From Streptomyces sp. CB02923 (GTDB taxonomy: Bacteria > Actinomycetota > Actinomycetes > Streptomycetales > Streptomycetaceae), in NCBI RefSeq assembly GCF_001905005.1, contig NZ_LWKZ01000023.1, positions 62,001-126,000 of the forward strand: a stretch of 64,000 nucleotides of DNA, in the 5' to 3' direction. A program made the translations under genes and the position numbers. Under the pieces are notes generated by a model. It did no database searches. It saw only the letters and a list, made by a program, of their open reading frames with translations, and was not told the DNA's origin. Shown here one piece after another: positions 52,482 through 60,794 of the stretch. Each line of letters starts with the position of its first letter. Positions within the stretch are counted from its first letter, which is position 1.

Positions 52482-52521
52482 CCCGTACGTACGTCAGCCC
52501 GTACGTCAGCCCGTACGTCAA
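52482..52521. repeat. 12-bp tandem repeat (CCCGTACGTCAG x3)
   Basis: Three units, the first with an extra TACG, sit between the DUF5132 gene and the ABC transporter gene. Each contains the palindrome GTACGTAC or CGTACG. Confidence 0.6.
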
Positions 52522-52787
52522 TGGGCCTTTGCCGTCGTGGAGCGCTGCTTCGGGGCGGTTTTCCGGTCGTCCTTTTCCGTCGTGTCGGCGGCTTCCTCGA
52601 TGAACGCCTCGGCACTCACTTCGGCGGCGAGGTCGTGCAGTTCCTCGCTCGCCTCGTGGACGGCCTTCTTCGCGTCCATGGCGAGTTTCATCGACGTTTT
52701 GATCACGCCCCGCGCGAGTGGTTTGACCACTCGCTTCGCGACGGGAATCACCAGCAGTCCAGCGAGAAAGGGAGGAAATACGGCCAT
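52518..52787 (-). CDS. DUF5132 family protein
   Basis: 89 aa. An N-terminal hydrophobic segment (FPPFLAGLLVIPVAKRVVKP) precedes an amphipathic helix rich in Ala, Glu and Lys and a basic tail. DUF5132 proteins are small and often lie beside HMA-domain P-type ATPases or transporters, and here the gene precedes the HMA-ABC transporter on the same strand with a 175-base gap. No function is established. Confidence 0.82.
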   Translation of the reverse strand: MAVFPPFLAGLLVIPVAKRVVKPLARGVIKTSMKLAMDAKKAVHEASEELHDLAAEVSAEAFIEEAADTTEKDDRKTAPKQRSTTAKAH

Positions 52788-53103
52788 GGCGGTTCGGTCC
52801 TCTCATCCGGAGCGCATCTGCAAGACCGAGAGGTCCGTCTCCAGCCCTCGCTCCCCCGTGGACTGCACCGAGGACGACTCGGGTATCACTCAGCGTGTAT
52901 ATGCTGAAGCGTTACGTGATCAGCCTAGGTGGTAGCCCGTATCGCGGACCAGGCCAAACAGGTGTTTTCACCCGTTCGAGGAGGCGCGGCGCTCCGCCTT
53001 GAGGTGATGCGCCCACCTCCGTACGCCATGCCGGCACCCAACCCGCCCCGAACCCGCCCCGAACCCGCCCCGAACCCGCCCCGAAAACAAGGAGAACGAG
53101 CAC
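52788..53103. other. Divergent intergenic region with 11-bp repeats
   Basis: The 316 bases separate the minus-strand DUF5132 gene from a plus-strand small gene. Four to five copies of ACCCGCCCCGA occur at 53040-53083, directly before the Shine-Dalgarno of the small gene. Promoters for both directions must lie here; TATGCTGAAGCGTTACG near 52898 is the most AT-rich part. Confidence 0.5.
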
Positions 53104-53358
53104 ATGGCCGAAGGAGTCGACCGTATGTCCGCGGAATCCCAGGACGAGGGAGCCGAGGAGGCCGGGGAGTCCGGGGAGGTCGAGGAGGCCGAGGACGGTA
53201 CCTTGGTCTACACCGCCCAACTCCGTTGCAAGGACGGCCGTTACGTGCTGACGGTGATGGACGGCGTCCGCGGAATCCGGCACGTCGCCCCCGTATCGAA
53301 GAAGGCCGTCGACAAACTCCCCGTCTATCTCGACATGCTCAAGGGAACCCGAAGCTGA
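53104..53358 (+). CDS. Small acidic hypothetical protein
   Basis: 84 aa. The first 35 residues are strongly acidic (EDEGAEEAGESGEVEEAED-like) and the remainder forms a compact basic region (LVYTAQLRCKDGRYVLTVMD). The ATG at 53104 is nine bases after AAGGAG; a second in-frame ATG lies at 53125. I do not recognise the family. Its split charge pattern suggests a small regulatory or binding protein, but nothing more can be said. Confidence 0.6.
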   Translation: MAEGVDRMSAESQDEGAEEAGESGEVEEAEDGTLVYTAQLRCKDGRYVLTVMDGVRGIRHVAPVSKKAVDKLPVYLDMLKGTRS

Positions 53359-53515
53359 GCGGCCCACCGGCAGCCCGCCCGGCCCGTGGCTGCGCGGATG
53401 CCGTCCGGCTCGGCCTGCGCGACGGGCCCACCATCACCGCGACAGAGGCCGCGTAGGATCCGAACATCAGAACCGGCCCGTTCCGACGCCGAACTGACTC
53501 GTTCCTGGAGACGAC

Positions 53516-54076
53516 ATGAACAGCGCCCTTCTCGTGATGGACGTCCAGCGGGCCATCGTGGACATCGCCGACGACGGCTCCGGATATCTGCCGCGCCTGC
53601 GCAGGGCGATCGACGGGGCACGGGCGGCGGACATCCCGGTGATCTACGTGGTCATCGCCCTGCGTTCCGGTTTCCCCGAAGTCGGCACGCGCAACAGGCC
53701 GCTCGCCGCCATCGCACGCGACGGCCTCTTCGTCGAGGGCGCCCCCGGCACCGAGATCCACCCCGACATCGCGCCCCGGCCGGGCGACGTGGTGGTCACC
53801 AAGAGGCGGGCGAGCGCGTTCTCGGGCAGTGATCTCGACGTGGTGCTGAGGGCACGCGGCATCGACAGCCTCGTGCTCACCGGTATCGCCACCAGCGCTG
53901 TGGTGCTGTCCACCCTGTGCCAGGCGAACGACCTGGACTTCGGCCTCAGCGTCCTCTCCGACGCCTGCCTGGACACCGACCCGGAACTGCACCGGGTCCT
54001 CGTCGAGCGACTGTTCCCGCAGTGGGCGGACGTCGTCACCGTCGACGACTGGCTCAAGGTGAACGCACCAGCTTAG
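53516..54076 (+). CDS. Isochorismatase-fold hydrolase lacking the catalytic Cys
   Basis: 186 aa. The first active-site Asp (LVMDVQRAIVD) and the Lys (VVTKRRASAFSG) are present, and the cis-peptide region LTGIATSAVVLST aligns with GVATxxCVxST, but the Cys is Val. Enzymes of this fold without Cys include isochorismatase-type hydrolases that act on vinyl ethers. Amidase-type cysteine chemistry is therefore unlikely. The ATG follows GGAGACG. It appears monocistronic and has no clear link to cluster B. Confidence 0.85.
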   Translation: MNSALLVMDVQRAIVDIADDGSGYLPRLRRAIDGARAADIPVIYVVIALRSGFPEVGTRNRPLAAIARDGLFVEGAPGTEIHPDIAPRPGDVVVTKRRASAFSGSDLDVVLRARGIDSLVLTGIATSAVVLSTLCQANDLDFGLSVLSDACLDTDPELHRVLVERLFPQWADVVTVDDWLKVNAPA

Positions 54077-54201
54077 AGGCGCACTTCAGGGGCGGTCAGC
54101 GGCCGGTCGAGCCGTAGATCACCTCCCGCAGGACGTCCGCGTGGCCCGTAGCCTGCGTGCTGGCCCGTCTCCTCGATGCCGGTGCGGTGCCGGCCGCCCG
54201 G

Positions 54202-54828
54202 TCAGGTGGTGCGGCGGACGAGGAGGACGTGGTCGGTGACCTCGGCGGTGCGCCCCTCCGGACCGGTCGCGATCCGGCGGGGTGCGTCGGCCCGCTCGAC
54301 CGTCCATGCCGCCGGGTCCAGGCCGATTCCCTCGGCGACCTCCAGGGGGCTCGGGTACCGGGTCCCGGGATCCTGGTTCCACGACCAGGGCGCGGTCGAG
54401 CCGTGGTCGACGACCAGCAGCCGCCCGCCCGGACGCAGCGCGTGCGCGGCCGAGCGCAGGACGGTTGCCCGGTCCAGGTCGAAGGGGGTGTGCAGATAGT
54501 GGGCGCAGACCAGGTCGAAGGCGCCGGACGGGAAGGACTCGTGCAAGTCGTGCCGTACGGCGCCGAGGCGGTCGCCCAGCCCGTGTGAGCGGGCGAGGAC
54601 GGTGAGCCGCTCGACCGCGACGGCCGAGATGTCGGTGGCGGTGACGTGCCACCCCTGCCCGGCGAGCCACAGCGCGTCACCACCGCCGCCGCATCCGAGG
54701 TCCAGCGCGTCACCGGGCGGCAGGCCCGTCACCGTCTCGGTGAGGCGGACGTTCGGCCGCGGGCTGTCGGCTGCCGGGCGGGCCGCGTAGACGCCGTCCC
54801 AGAACGCGACCGCATCGGTGGTACTCAT
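54202..54828 (-). CDS. Class I SAM-dependent methyltransferase
   Basis: 208 aa, with motif I LDLGCGGGGDALWLA (SAM binding), the acidic residue in TATDISAVAV and FDLVCAHYLH for motif IV. Members of this type often act on small toxic compounds or thiols. ATG 54828 follows GAGGAGC. It is divergent from the XRE-cupin regulator with 87 bases between starts, so it may be that regulator's target. Confidence 0.88.
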   Translation of the reverse strand: MSTTDAVAFWDGVYAARPAADSPRPNVRLTETVTGLPPGDALDLGCGGGGDALWLAGQGWHVTATDISAVAVERLTVLARSHGLGDRLGAVRHDLHESFPSGAFDLVCAHYLHTPFDLDRATVLRSAAHALRPGGRLLVVDHGSTAPWSWNQDPGTRYPSPLEVAEGIGLDPAAWTVERADAPRRIATGPEGRTAEVTDHVLLVRRTT

Positions 54829-54915
54829 CAAGGCTCCTCGTGTCGGTGTGCGGTCAGTCTGGCCAGGCGCACCACGATCCGGCACGGAATCTTGCGGTTA
54901 CGGCAAGATGGCCCC

Positions 54916-55644
54916 ATGGAACGCACGACGGATGACGAGGTGCTCGACGCCGTGGGGCCACGGCTTCGCGCGCTGCGCCGTGACCGCGGCATCACCCTCG
55001 CGGCGCTGGCGGCGACGACCGGGGTATCGGAGAGCACCCTGTCCCGGCTGGAGAGCGGACAGCGCCGGGCGACCCTCGAACTGCTGCTGCCGCTGGCCCG
55101 CATGTACGACGTTCCGCTGGACGATCTCGTCGGCGCCCCGCGTACCGGCGACCCCCGGATCCACCTCAAGCCGGTCACGCGGTTCGGCATGACCTTCGTG
55201 CCCCTGTCCCGGCGGCCGGGCGGGGTGCACGCGTTCAAGATGATCATCCCTGCCCGGCCGGAACCGCTCGAACCGGCCCCGCAGACCCACGAAGGCTTCG
55301 AATGGCTGTACGTGCTCAGCGGCCGCCTGCGGCTCGTGCTCGGCGAGCGCGACCTGACGTTGCCGCCCGGTGAGGCAGCCGAGTTCGACACGTCTTTGCC
55401 CCACTGGCTGGGCAGCGCCGACGGCGGCGTGGTCGAACTCCTCATCCTCTTCGGCCTGCAAGGGGTGCGTGCGCACGTACGCGCCGAAGCTCACCGGCTC
55501 CGGCACGCCCCGTACCGGACCTCAGCGCCGGACCAGCGCCAGCACACTCAGGCCGAACATCAGGACGCCCAGGGGGAGATGGACCGACGGGACGTGCGCG
55601 ATACCGAGCACGACCTGGACCGAGGCGAGTCCGAGAAACCCTGA
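54916..55644 (+). CDS. XRE-family regulator with C-terminal cupin
   Basis: 242 aa. A helix-turn-helix (RLRALRRDRGITLAALAATT GVSESTLSRLESGQR split across residues 13-48) is followed by a cupin sensor domain (about 85-185; HEGFEWLYVLSGRLRLVLGE, LPPGEAAEFDTSLPHW). Such proteins repress an adjacent gene until a small ligand binds the cupin. About 45 extra C-terminal residues, Gln/Arg/Asp-rich, run antisense through the 3' part of the next gene, giving a 123-base convergent overlap. The divergent methyltransferase is the likely target. Confidence 0.88.
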   Translation: MERTTDDEVLDAVGPRLRALRRDRGITLAALAATTGVSESTLSRLESGQRRATLELLLPLARMYDVPLDDLVGAPRTGDPRIHLKPVTRFGMTFVPLSRRPGGVHAFKMIIPARPEPLEPAPQTHEGFEWLYVLSGRLRLVLGERDLTLPPGEAAEFDTSLPHWLGSADGGVVELLILFGLQGVRAHVRAEAHRLRHAPYRTSAPDQRQHTQAEHQDAQGEMDRRDVRDTEHDLDRGESEKP

Positions 55645-55896
55645 CGCGTGCCGCACCGGCCGGGCCGAGCCGCCGCCCGGCTTCCACGCCAGCACCGCCG
55701 CGAGGACGTACAGCATCGACGCTCCGTACATCACACGCGCTCCGGCACTGTGCAGCGTCTCGCCGAAGGAGGAGGCCAGCAGGAGGCCGGCGGAAACCGC
55801 CTGAAGGAAAATGGTCAAAGTCTGAAGGGCAATGGCGAGCTGCAAGAACAGGGAACCGCGCGGTGTGTTCGCCGCCTTCGTCACCTGGGTGGCCAT
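55522..55896 (-). CDS. Four-helix integral membrane protein
   Basis: 124 aa with four hydrophobic segments (for example LQLAIALQTLTIFLQAVSAG and LGLASVQVVLGIAH) and short loops, of unknown function. It is divergent from an ECF41-type sigma factor with 101 bases between starts and may be controlled by it. Its 3' end overlaps the regulator gene on the other strand. Confidence 0.82.
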   Translation of the reverse strand: MATQVTKAANTPRGSLFLQLAIALQTLTIFLQAVSAGLLLASSFGETLHSAGARVMYGASMLYVLAAVLAWKPGGGSARPVRHASGFLGLASVQVVLGIAHVPSVHLPLGVLMFGLSVLALVRR

Positions 55897-55902
55897 GTCA
55901 CA
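55896..55902 (+). promoter_or_regulatory. TGTCACA box, possible ECF41 -35 element
   Basis: The heptamer matches the -35 reported for ECF41 promoters (TGTCACA, spacer 16, CGTC). At the proper distance the sequence is TCGG rather than CGTC, so the match is partial. It lies 96 bases before the sigma gene start and would imply autoregulation. Confidence 0.25.
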
Positions 55903-55997
55903 GTCCTCTTCTCCGCCCTCGGGCAGCAGGTCGATAAGGTCTCACCAGCCCGACGACGCGGGTCGGCGAAAGGTAAGGCGAGGGGGCGGCCGGAAGT

Positions 55998-56903
55998 ATG
56001 GGATCTGTCGGGACCGACGCCGGTGAGGCAGCCGACGAGCGGCGCCAACTGATCAATATCGCGTACCGGTTGCTCGGTTCGGTGACCGAGGCCGAGGACG
56101 CCGTACAGGACGCCTACGCGCGCTGGTACGGGCTGCCGCCGAGCCGGCAGGAGGAGATCCTGTCCCCGGCGGCCTGGCTGACGACGGTGACCAGCCGCAT
56201 CTGCCTGGATTCGCTCGGCTCGGCGCGGGCCCGCCGGGAGCGCTATGTCGGCGCGTGGCTGCCCGAGCCGCTGCCCGGCCGCGACGCGCGGGACCACGCG
56301 GGCGGCGCCGGACCTCTCGGCCGTGCGGACCCCGCCGACCAGATCGTGCTGGACGAGTCGGTGGCCATGGCCTTCCTCGTCGTCCTGGAGTCGATGACGC
56401 CCGCCGAGCGGGTCGCGTTCGTCCTGCACGACGTCTTCCGGTATCCGTTCGCCGAGATCGCCGGCGTACTCGGACGGACCCCTGCGGCCTGCAAGCAGCT
56501 GGCGGCCTCCGCCCGGCGGCGGGTGGGCGGCGCGCGCGCTCCGGTGGCGGCGACCGGTCAGGCCGACGTGGTGAGGCAGGTCAAAGAGGCCTGGGAGGCC
56601 AAGGACATCGCAGCCCTCGTCGGTCTCCTCGACCCGGCCGCCGTGATGACCGCCGACGGGGGCGGCATGGTCGGCACCGTCCTGCGTCCGGTCGAGGGCG
56701 GCGCGCGTATCGCCCGGTACATGGCCGCCATCGCCGACAAGGCGCCGGGGCTCGAACTCCTGGAGCGGTCGGTCAACGGGGCGCCGGGCCTGGTGGCCCG
56801 GCGGGCCGGCGTCGTCATGACCGTGGCCTCGTTCGACGTCTGCGACGGGCGCGTCAACCGGATCTGGGTGGTCCGCAATCCGGAGAAGCTGCGGCCGTGG
56901 TGA
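55998..56903 (+). CDS. ECF41-type RNA polymerase sigma factor with SnoaL-like C-terminal domain
   Basis: 301 aa. Sigma-2 (AYRLLGSVTEAEDAVQDAYARW) and sigma-4 (YPFAEIAGVLGRTPAACKQL) regions are followed by a SnoaL-like extension (about 190-300). The diagnostic ECF41 motifs are present: WLPEPL between the sigma domains, DGGG in the extension and NPEKL at the end (usually NPDKL). No anti-sigma gene is needed; the extension itself controls activity. The usual COE-type partner gene (decarboxylase, oxidoreductase or epimerase) is missing; the divergent membrane protein takes its place. Confidence 0.93.
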   Translation: MGSVGTDAGEAADERRQLINIAYRLLGSVTEAEDAVQDAYARWYGLPPSRQEEILSPAAWLTTVTSRICLDSLGSARARRERYVGAWLPEPLPGRDARDHAGGAGPLGRADPADQIVLDESVAMAFLVVLESMTPAERVAFVLHDVFRYPFAEIAGVLGRTPAACKQLAASARRRVGGARAPVAATGQADVVRQVKEAWEAKDIAALVGLLDPAAVMTADGGGMVGTVLRPVEGGARIARYMAAIADKAPGLELLERSVNGAPGLVARRAGVVMTVASFDVCDGRVNRIWVVRNPEKLRPW

Positions 56904-57112
56904 AGTCGCTGGCCGGTCCCCCCGCAGGTGGCTTGATTCCGTCCGCAGAATGGCCATTTGGTGATCAAAGCAGGCCGAGAACATGTCATGCGTGCTGCGC
57001 CGGGCGCGGTACTTTCGCGATGTTCGCGATGGATGGATGGCTTGTTGCCGTTACGGGCAAGGCGGGACAGCACCGCGCGGCTCCAGGACACCGACATGAA
57101 GGAGTGCCTTTC

Positions 57113-58105
57113 TTGACCACTCACCTTCGGCATGACGCCGGCCCGCGGAGGGCACTGGCGCTGCTGGCGGCGCTGTGCGGGATCATCGGTGTCACCGTGC
57201 TCGGTACGGCCCCGACCGCAGCAGCAGCCGACCAACGCCACGCGATCTACGCCATCGCACACCGGGTCGACACCCTGGACGGCGTGGACGCCGCGCTCAA
57301 CCACGGCGCCAACGCCATCGAGATCGATGTCTGTGCCTGGTGGAATCCGAACGAATGGCGCGCGTGGCACGACTGTTCCTCGGCCGGTGACAACCGGCGT
57401 GGCCCCAGCCTCGACAGCATGCTCGACCGCATTCTCTCCAACGCCAACGCAGGGCGCCGATTGTCGCTGGTCTGGCTGGACATCAAGGACCCGAACTACT
57501 GCGGAGCGGCAGAGAACCGTACGTGCAGCGTCGCCGGACTGCGGGACAAGGCCCAGAGGCTGACGGCAGCCGGAATCCAGGTGCTCTACGGCTTCTTCGA
57601 GTACCACGGCGGCAATACGCCGGATGTCGGCGGCCGGGGCTGGAAGAGCCTGGAGGGCAAGCTCGGCCCACTGGAGGGCATCACCACGACCGGGAGCCGC
57701 GACAAGGTCCGGAACGCCTTCAACCAGTCCGGTTCCGGATTCCCGAACGGCCGCCGGGTGATGGACTACGGCGACAACAACATCACCAACGGGTTCGGCA
57801 ACTGCACGGAAGCCACCTGGAACACGTGCGCGGAACTGAAGAAGGGCGCCGCGGACCGCGCCGCCGGACAGCTCGCGGCCACCCTGTCCTGGACGACCAC
57901 CTACAACGACCCGTGGTACGTCGACAAGCTGCTGGGCGACGCGCGTGTGGACGGCATCATCGCGGGCTACGCCAACTTCACCGGTGAGCACGAGTACGAC
58001 GGCGGCTGGCAGTGCGCCAACGCCATCAATCTCATCCGTGACTGGGTGAACCGGCACAGCGGCACCCACCGCATGGCCACCAGCGGTGACCGCCTGTTCA
58101 AGTAG
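57113..58105 (+). CDS. Secreted SMaseD/phospholipase D-like (GDPD-fold) enzyme
   Basis: 330 aa with a signal peptide (ALLAALCGIIGVTVLG, cleavage after AAAA). The mature protein starts IYAIAHRVDTLDG (catalytic His), then AIEIDVCAW (Glu and Asp metal ligands), AWHDC (second His) and LVWLDIKD (Asp). TTTYNDPWY near the C-terminus matches the SMD-tail motif of the recluse-spider type toxins and their bacterial relatives. It therefore cleaves phospholipid headgroups outside the cell. The start is TTG 57113, eight bases after AAGGAG; GTG 57104 overlaps that site and is less likely. Confidence 0.87.
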   Translation: MTTHLRHDAGPRRALALLAALCGIIGVTVLGTAPTAAAADQRHAIYAIAHRVDTLDGVDAALNHGANAIEIDVCAWWNPNEWRAWHDCSSAGDNRRGPSLDSMLDRILSNANAGRRLSLVWLDIKDPNYCGAAENRTCSVAGLRDKAQRLTAAGIQVLYGFFEYHGGNTPDVGGRGWKSLEGKLGPLEGITTTGSRDKVRNAFNQSGSGFPNGRRVMDYGDNNITNGFGNCTEATWNTCAELKKGAADRAAGQLAATLSWTTTYNDPWYVDKLLGDARVDGIIAGYANFTGEHEYDGGWQCANAINLIRDWVNRHSGTHRMATSGDRLFK

Positions 58106-58114
58106 CGGAAAGCC

Positions 58115-58141
58115 GGTGGGCGCCCTGAGCGGGCGCCCACC
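58115..58141 (+). terminator. Stem-loop terminator after the PLD-like gene
   Basis: GGTGGGCGCCC (58115-58125) pairs perfectly with GGGCGCCCACC (58131-58141) around a five-base loop, ten bases past the stop, with T-rich sequence (CTTTGCCTTTTC) beyond. Confidence 0.88.
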
Positions 58142-58201
58142 GAACCGCTGCTTTGCCTTTTCGGCTCAGCGGCTTTTGCCGTCGGCTCGCGTGCGGGATG
58201 C

Positions 58202-58894
58202 TCACGCCACCCCGGCGTACGTCACCGTCCGCCCCGGCTTCAACACACAGGCGACCCGATGGGTCAACTCCTCGCCCCTGCGCTCCAATGCCAGGCGCTC
58301 GGCGTCATTTCTCTCTTCGTCGCGCTCGGCCACATAGCGATTCATCGCGGCGTCGAAGTCGAGGGCCCAGGTATACAGGTCGTCCACCAGGTCGCCGGGC
58401 AGGTCGAGAGCAGCCACAGGGGCATCCGGCAGGAAATCACCGAACCCTTCCGCGCGGAAAGGCGCCCAGTGGTACTCCGCCATGATGGTCATGTGCAGGG
58501 GATGCGGCGGAGTGCCATGCGACTCCAGGGTCCAGTGCAGGCGTGAACACCCCCAGCACACGAACTTCGCCGAACCGTGCCGGGCGTCCCAGTAGCGCAC
58601 AACCCACTCCGGCCCCAGGTGCCGCGCCACCGACTGGGCAAGTCCGAGGCCGGTCTTGACGTGTTTGCGCAGTGCGGCTTTGGCGTCGGGGCCTTCCGGC
58701 GGAGGAGCGGCGTTCCAGGAGACGAGGCCGTGTGCCAATCCTTCAGGGAGGCCCAGAGCAGGATCGCCCACCGACAAGCCGATCGTGAAGTCGTCCGGGG
58801 CAACCGAGTGGAATCCCGCGGTCGAGGTGAACAGGGGGCAGCCATCTCCTCTCGCCTGCACCAGGAGATGACGAGGTGCCTTGTGCTCGCCCAT
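58202..58894 (-). CDS. Hypothetical protein
   Basis: 230 aa from ATG 58894 (MGEHKAPRHLLVQ). The frame is open upstream to 59125, but the added part is largely translation of a 13-bp repeat, so I prefer the internal start; its ribosome site is weak. The sequence has a central WVVRYWDARHGSAKFVCWGC and an acidic, helical C-terminus (AAMNRYVAERDEERNDAERL). I do not recognise a domain. Codon bias supports a real gene. Confidence 0.65.
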   Translation of the reverse strand: MGEHKAPRHLLVQARGDGCPLFTSTAGFHSVAPDDFTIGLSVGDPALGLPEGLAHGLVSWNAAPPPEGPDAKAALRKHVKTGLGLAQSVARHLGPEWVVRYWDARHGSAKFVCWGCSRLHWTLESHGTPPHPLHMTIMAEYHWAPFRAEGFGDFLPDAPVAALDLPGDLVDDLYTWALDFDAAMNRYVAERDEERNDAERLALERRGEELTHRVACVLKPGRTVTYAGVA

Positions 58895-59201
58895 GCCGGA
58901 TTCGCCCCCATGATGAAACCTCTGCCTGAAACCACTGCCTGAAACCGCTGCCTGAAACCGCTGCCTGAAACCGCTGTCGCCGACCGAGACGGCGACGTGG
59001 TGGACCCTGCCGTTGAACACGGTCTCATGGAGCGACCGCCCGCCGCCCGCACCTATTTGTATGCCGACGACCTTCCCTCCGCCCAGCGCTTTCGCGGACA
59101 GCTTCGGAAGACCTTCCGAAGCCACCCCCGTTCGATGAATCCACCCGCGTGCCGGAAAACGATGTGGATGCTTTACGGATTCAAGGCCCGCCGACGCCGC
59201 T
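58895..59201. other. Intergenic region containing a 13-bp tandem repeat
   Basis: The 307 bases between the hypothetical gene and the whiB-like gene include four tandem copies of CTGCCTGAAACCG (58922-58973, first copy ending in A). The remainder shows no convincing gene or hairpin. Confidence 0.6.
58922..58976. repeat. 13-bp tandem repeat (CTGCCTGAAACC[A/G] x4)
   Basis: Four near-perfect head-to-tail units plus a partial fifth lie directly upstream of the preferred start of the hypothetical gene. The repeat could influence its expression, or its N-terminus if translation starts further upstream. Confidence 0.85.
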
Positions 59202-59450
59202 TCAAGCCGCCCAGCGTTTCCGCTTGCGGCGGGTGTTCAGTTTGCGGCGTTCCTCCTCGTCGGTGCCGCCCCAGATGCCGTAGTTCTGGCCGGTCTGCAG
59301 TGCCCATTCGAGGCATTCGCCGGCCACCGGGCAGCGGCGGCACACCGACTTGGCGTCCGCCTGCTGCTGTGCGGCGGGGCCCGTGACTCCTACGGGGAAG
59401 AAGAGTTCCGGGTCCTCGTCCAGGCACGCCGCTTGCTCCCACCACTCCAT
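59202..59450 (-). CDS. WhiB-family Fe-S transcriptional regulator
   Basis: 82 aa. The four cluster cysteines are in QAACLDEDP, SVCRRCPVAGECLEWAL, followed by the GIWGGTDEEERR turn and a basic DNA-binding tail (RRKRKRW). WhiB-like proteins bind a [4Fe-4S] cluster and act with the principal sigma factor. The short N-terminus and the GVTGPAAQQQ spacer resemble the smaller chromosomal Wbl proteins. No specific target can be named. Confidence 0.95.
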   Translation of the reverse strand: MEWWEQAACLDEDPELFFPVGVTGPAAQQQADAKSVCRRCPVAGECLEWALQTGQNYGIWGGTDEEERRKLNTRRKRKRWAA

Positions 59451-59704
59451 GTCTGCCTTCCCTCGCCGGGATCGCCGGGCGATCGTTGTCCGTACTCATC
59501 GGGACGTGTCGGTAGTCATCAGTTTTCACAGGTCCCACGAGTCGCGTACCGGGCAGCGCCGGTGGCCCTGCCCGTGCGAGGAGACGGCATGTCAGCCGGC
59601 CCGGCGCCTGGGGCGGCGGGCTCGCGGGGCCGACTGCTGTGGCCCCCTGTTGTCTGAGACCGCACGTGGGAACCTGGATGTCCGGGTGCCCGTGCGGGCG
59701 GAAT

Positions 59705-60724
59705 TCAACCGCGTGATGCGGAGGGCAGTTTGCAGACGGCCAGCGCGCGTTCGTGGATGCTGCCCAGTATCAGGCGGCCGTCGTGCTCGCAGACGCTGGT
59801 CACCATGCGGAAGTCCGGGCTGCGGCGCCGCAGGTCGTGCACGATTCGGCCCGAGGCGTCGATGCCCAGGACGCCCGCGAGGGGGCCGGGGCGCGTCCGG
59901 ACGCGCCGGGCCAGGGTCCATGCGGCGTGGCGCACCGTCGGCTTCGTACGGTGCAGGCGGTCCAGGCGCGGGGAGCGCGGTCCGGCCAGTGCCACCCAGA
60001 ACAGGCCGCCGGACCCGCGCGACATGTTGTCGGGGTAGCCCGGAAGATCGTCGGCGAGCACGTCGTGCTGTCCGGTACGCGGTCCCGTCAGCCACAGTCT
60101 GGTCAGGCGGCGGGAACCGGTCTCCGCCACCGTGACGAACGACTCGTCCGGCGCCAGGGCGACGCCGTTGGCGAACTGGAGCCCGTCCAGTACGACTTCG
60201 GGCGTACTGTCGCCGCCGGGGCGCAGCCGCACCAGCTGTCCCGTGCCGGAGTGCTCCAGGATGTCGCCGAGCCAGTCCTCCAGGGGATAGCGGCGGCTGG
60301 AGACGCTGAAGTAGACCGTGCCGTCGGCTGCTGCCACGGCGTTGCTGCAGAAGCGCAGCGGGGCGCCGTCGACCGTGTCGGCGAGGGTGCGCACCGTACC
60401 GTCGGACGGTTCGACGCGCAGCAGGCCCCGGCGCGCGTCGCACACCAGGACACCGCCGTCGGCCAGCGGCTCCAGGCCCAGCGGCCGCCCGCCGGTACGG
60501 GCGACGACCTCGGCGCGGGGGATGCCGCCGGTCCAGCTGCCCGGCTCGTCCTCCGGCCCCTTCGGGGAGAGGTCCAGCCGCAGCACCCGCCCGTCCTCCA
60601 CCCCGGTGAGCACCCGCCCGGCGGAGTCCACCACCACGTCCTCCGGCCCCCTCCCGTCGAGCGGTACCGGCCGCAGCGGCGGCAGGGGCATCGTCATCCG
60701 GCTGGTCCCGTGTGTGTGGGTCAT
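59705..60724 (-). CDS. SMP-30/strictosidine synthase-like beta-propeller protein
   Basis: 339 aa. Repeated blade motifs occur: GPEDVVVDSAGRVLTGVEDG, GRPLGLEPLADGGVLVCDA, FCSNAVAAADGTVYFSVSS and FANGVALAPDESFVTVAET, followed by LPGYPDNMSRGSGGLFWVAL. This is the layout of SMP-30/gluconolactonase and strictosidine-synthase-like hydrolases, which hydrolyse lactones or esters using a bound calcium. No signal peptide is present. ATG 60724 or the internal ATG 60694 could be the start. It is unlinked to the clusters. Confidence 0.85.
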   Translation of the reverse strand: MTHTHGTSRMTMPLPPLRPVPLDGRGPEDVVVDSAGRVLTGVEDGRVLRLDLSPKGPEDEPGSWTGGIPRAEVVARTGGRPLGLEPLADGGVLVCDARRGLLRVEPSDGTVRTLADTVDGAPLRFCSNAVAAADGTVYFSVSSRRYPLEDWLGDILEHSGTGQLVRLRPGGDSTPEVVLDGLQFANGVALAPDESFVTVAETGSRRLTRLWLTGPRTGQHDVLADDLPGYPDNMSRGSGGLFWVALAGPRSPRLDRLHRTKPTVRHAAWTLARRVRTRPGPLAGVLGIDASGRIVHDLRRRSPDFRMVTSVCEHDGRLILGSIHERALAVCKLPSASRG

Positions 60725-60794
60725 GCCCCCTGACTACCCGGGGCCGGGGACTCCTACCAGGGGCGCGGCGGTCCTGGCCGGTCCTCGTCGGCGG

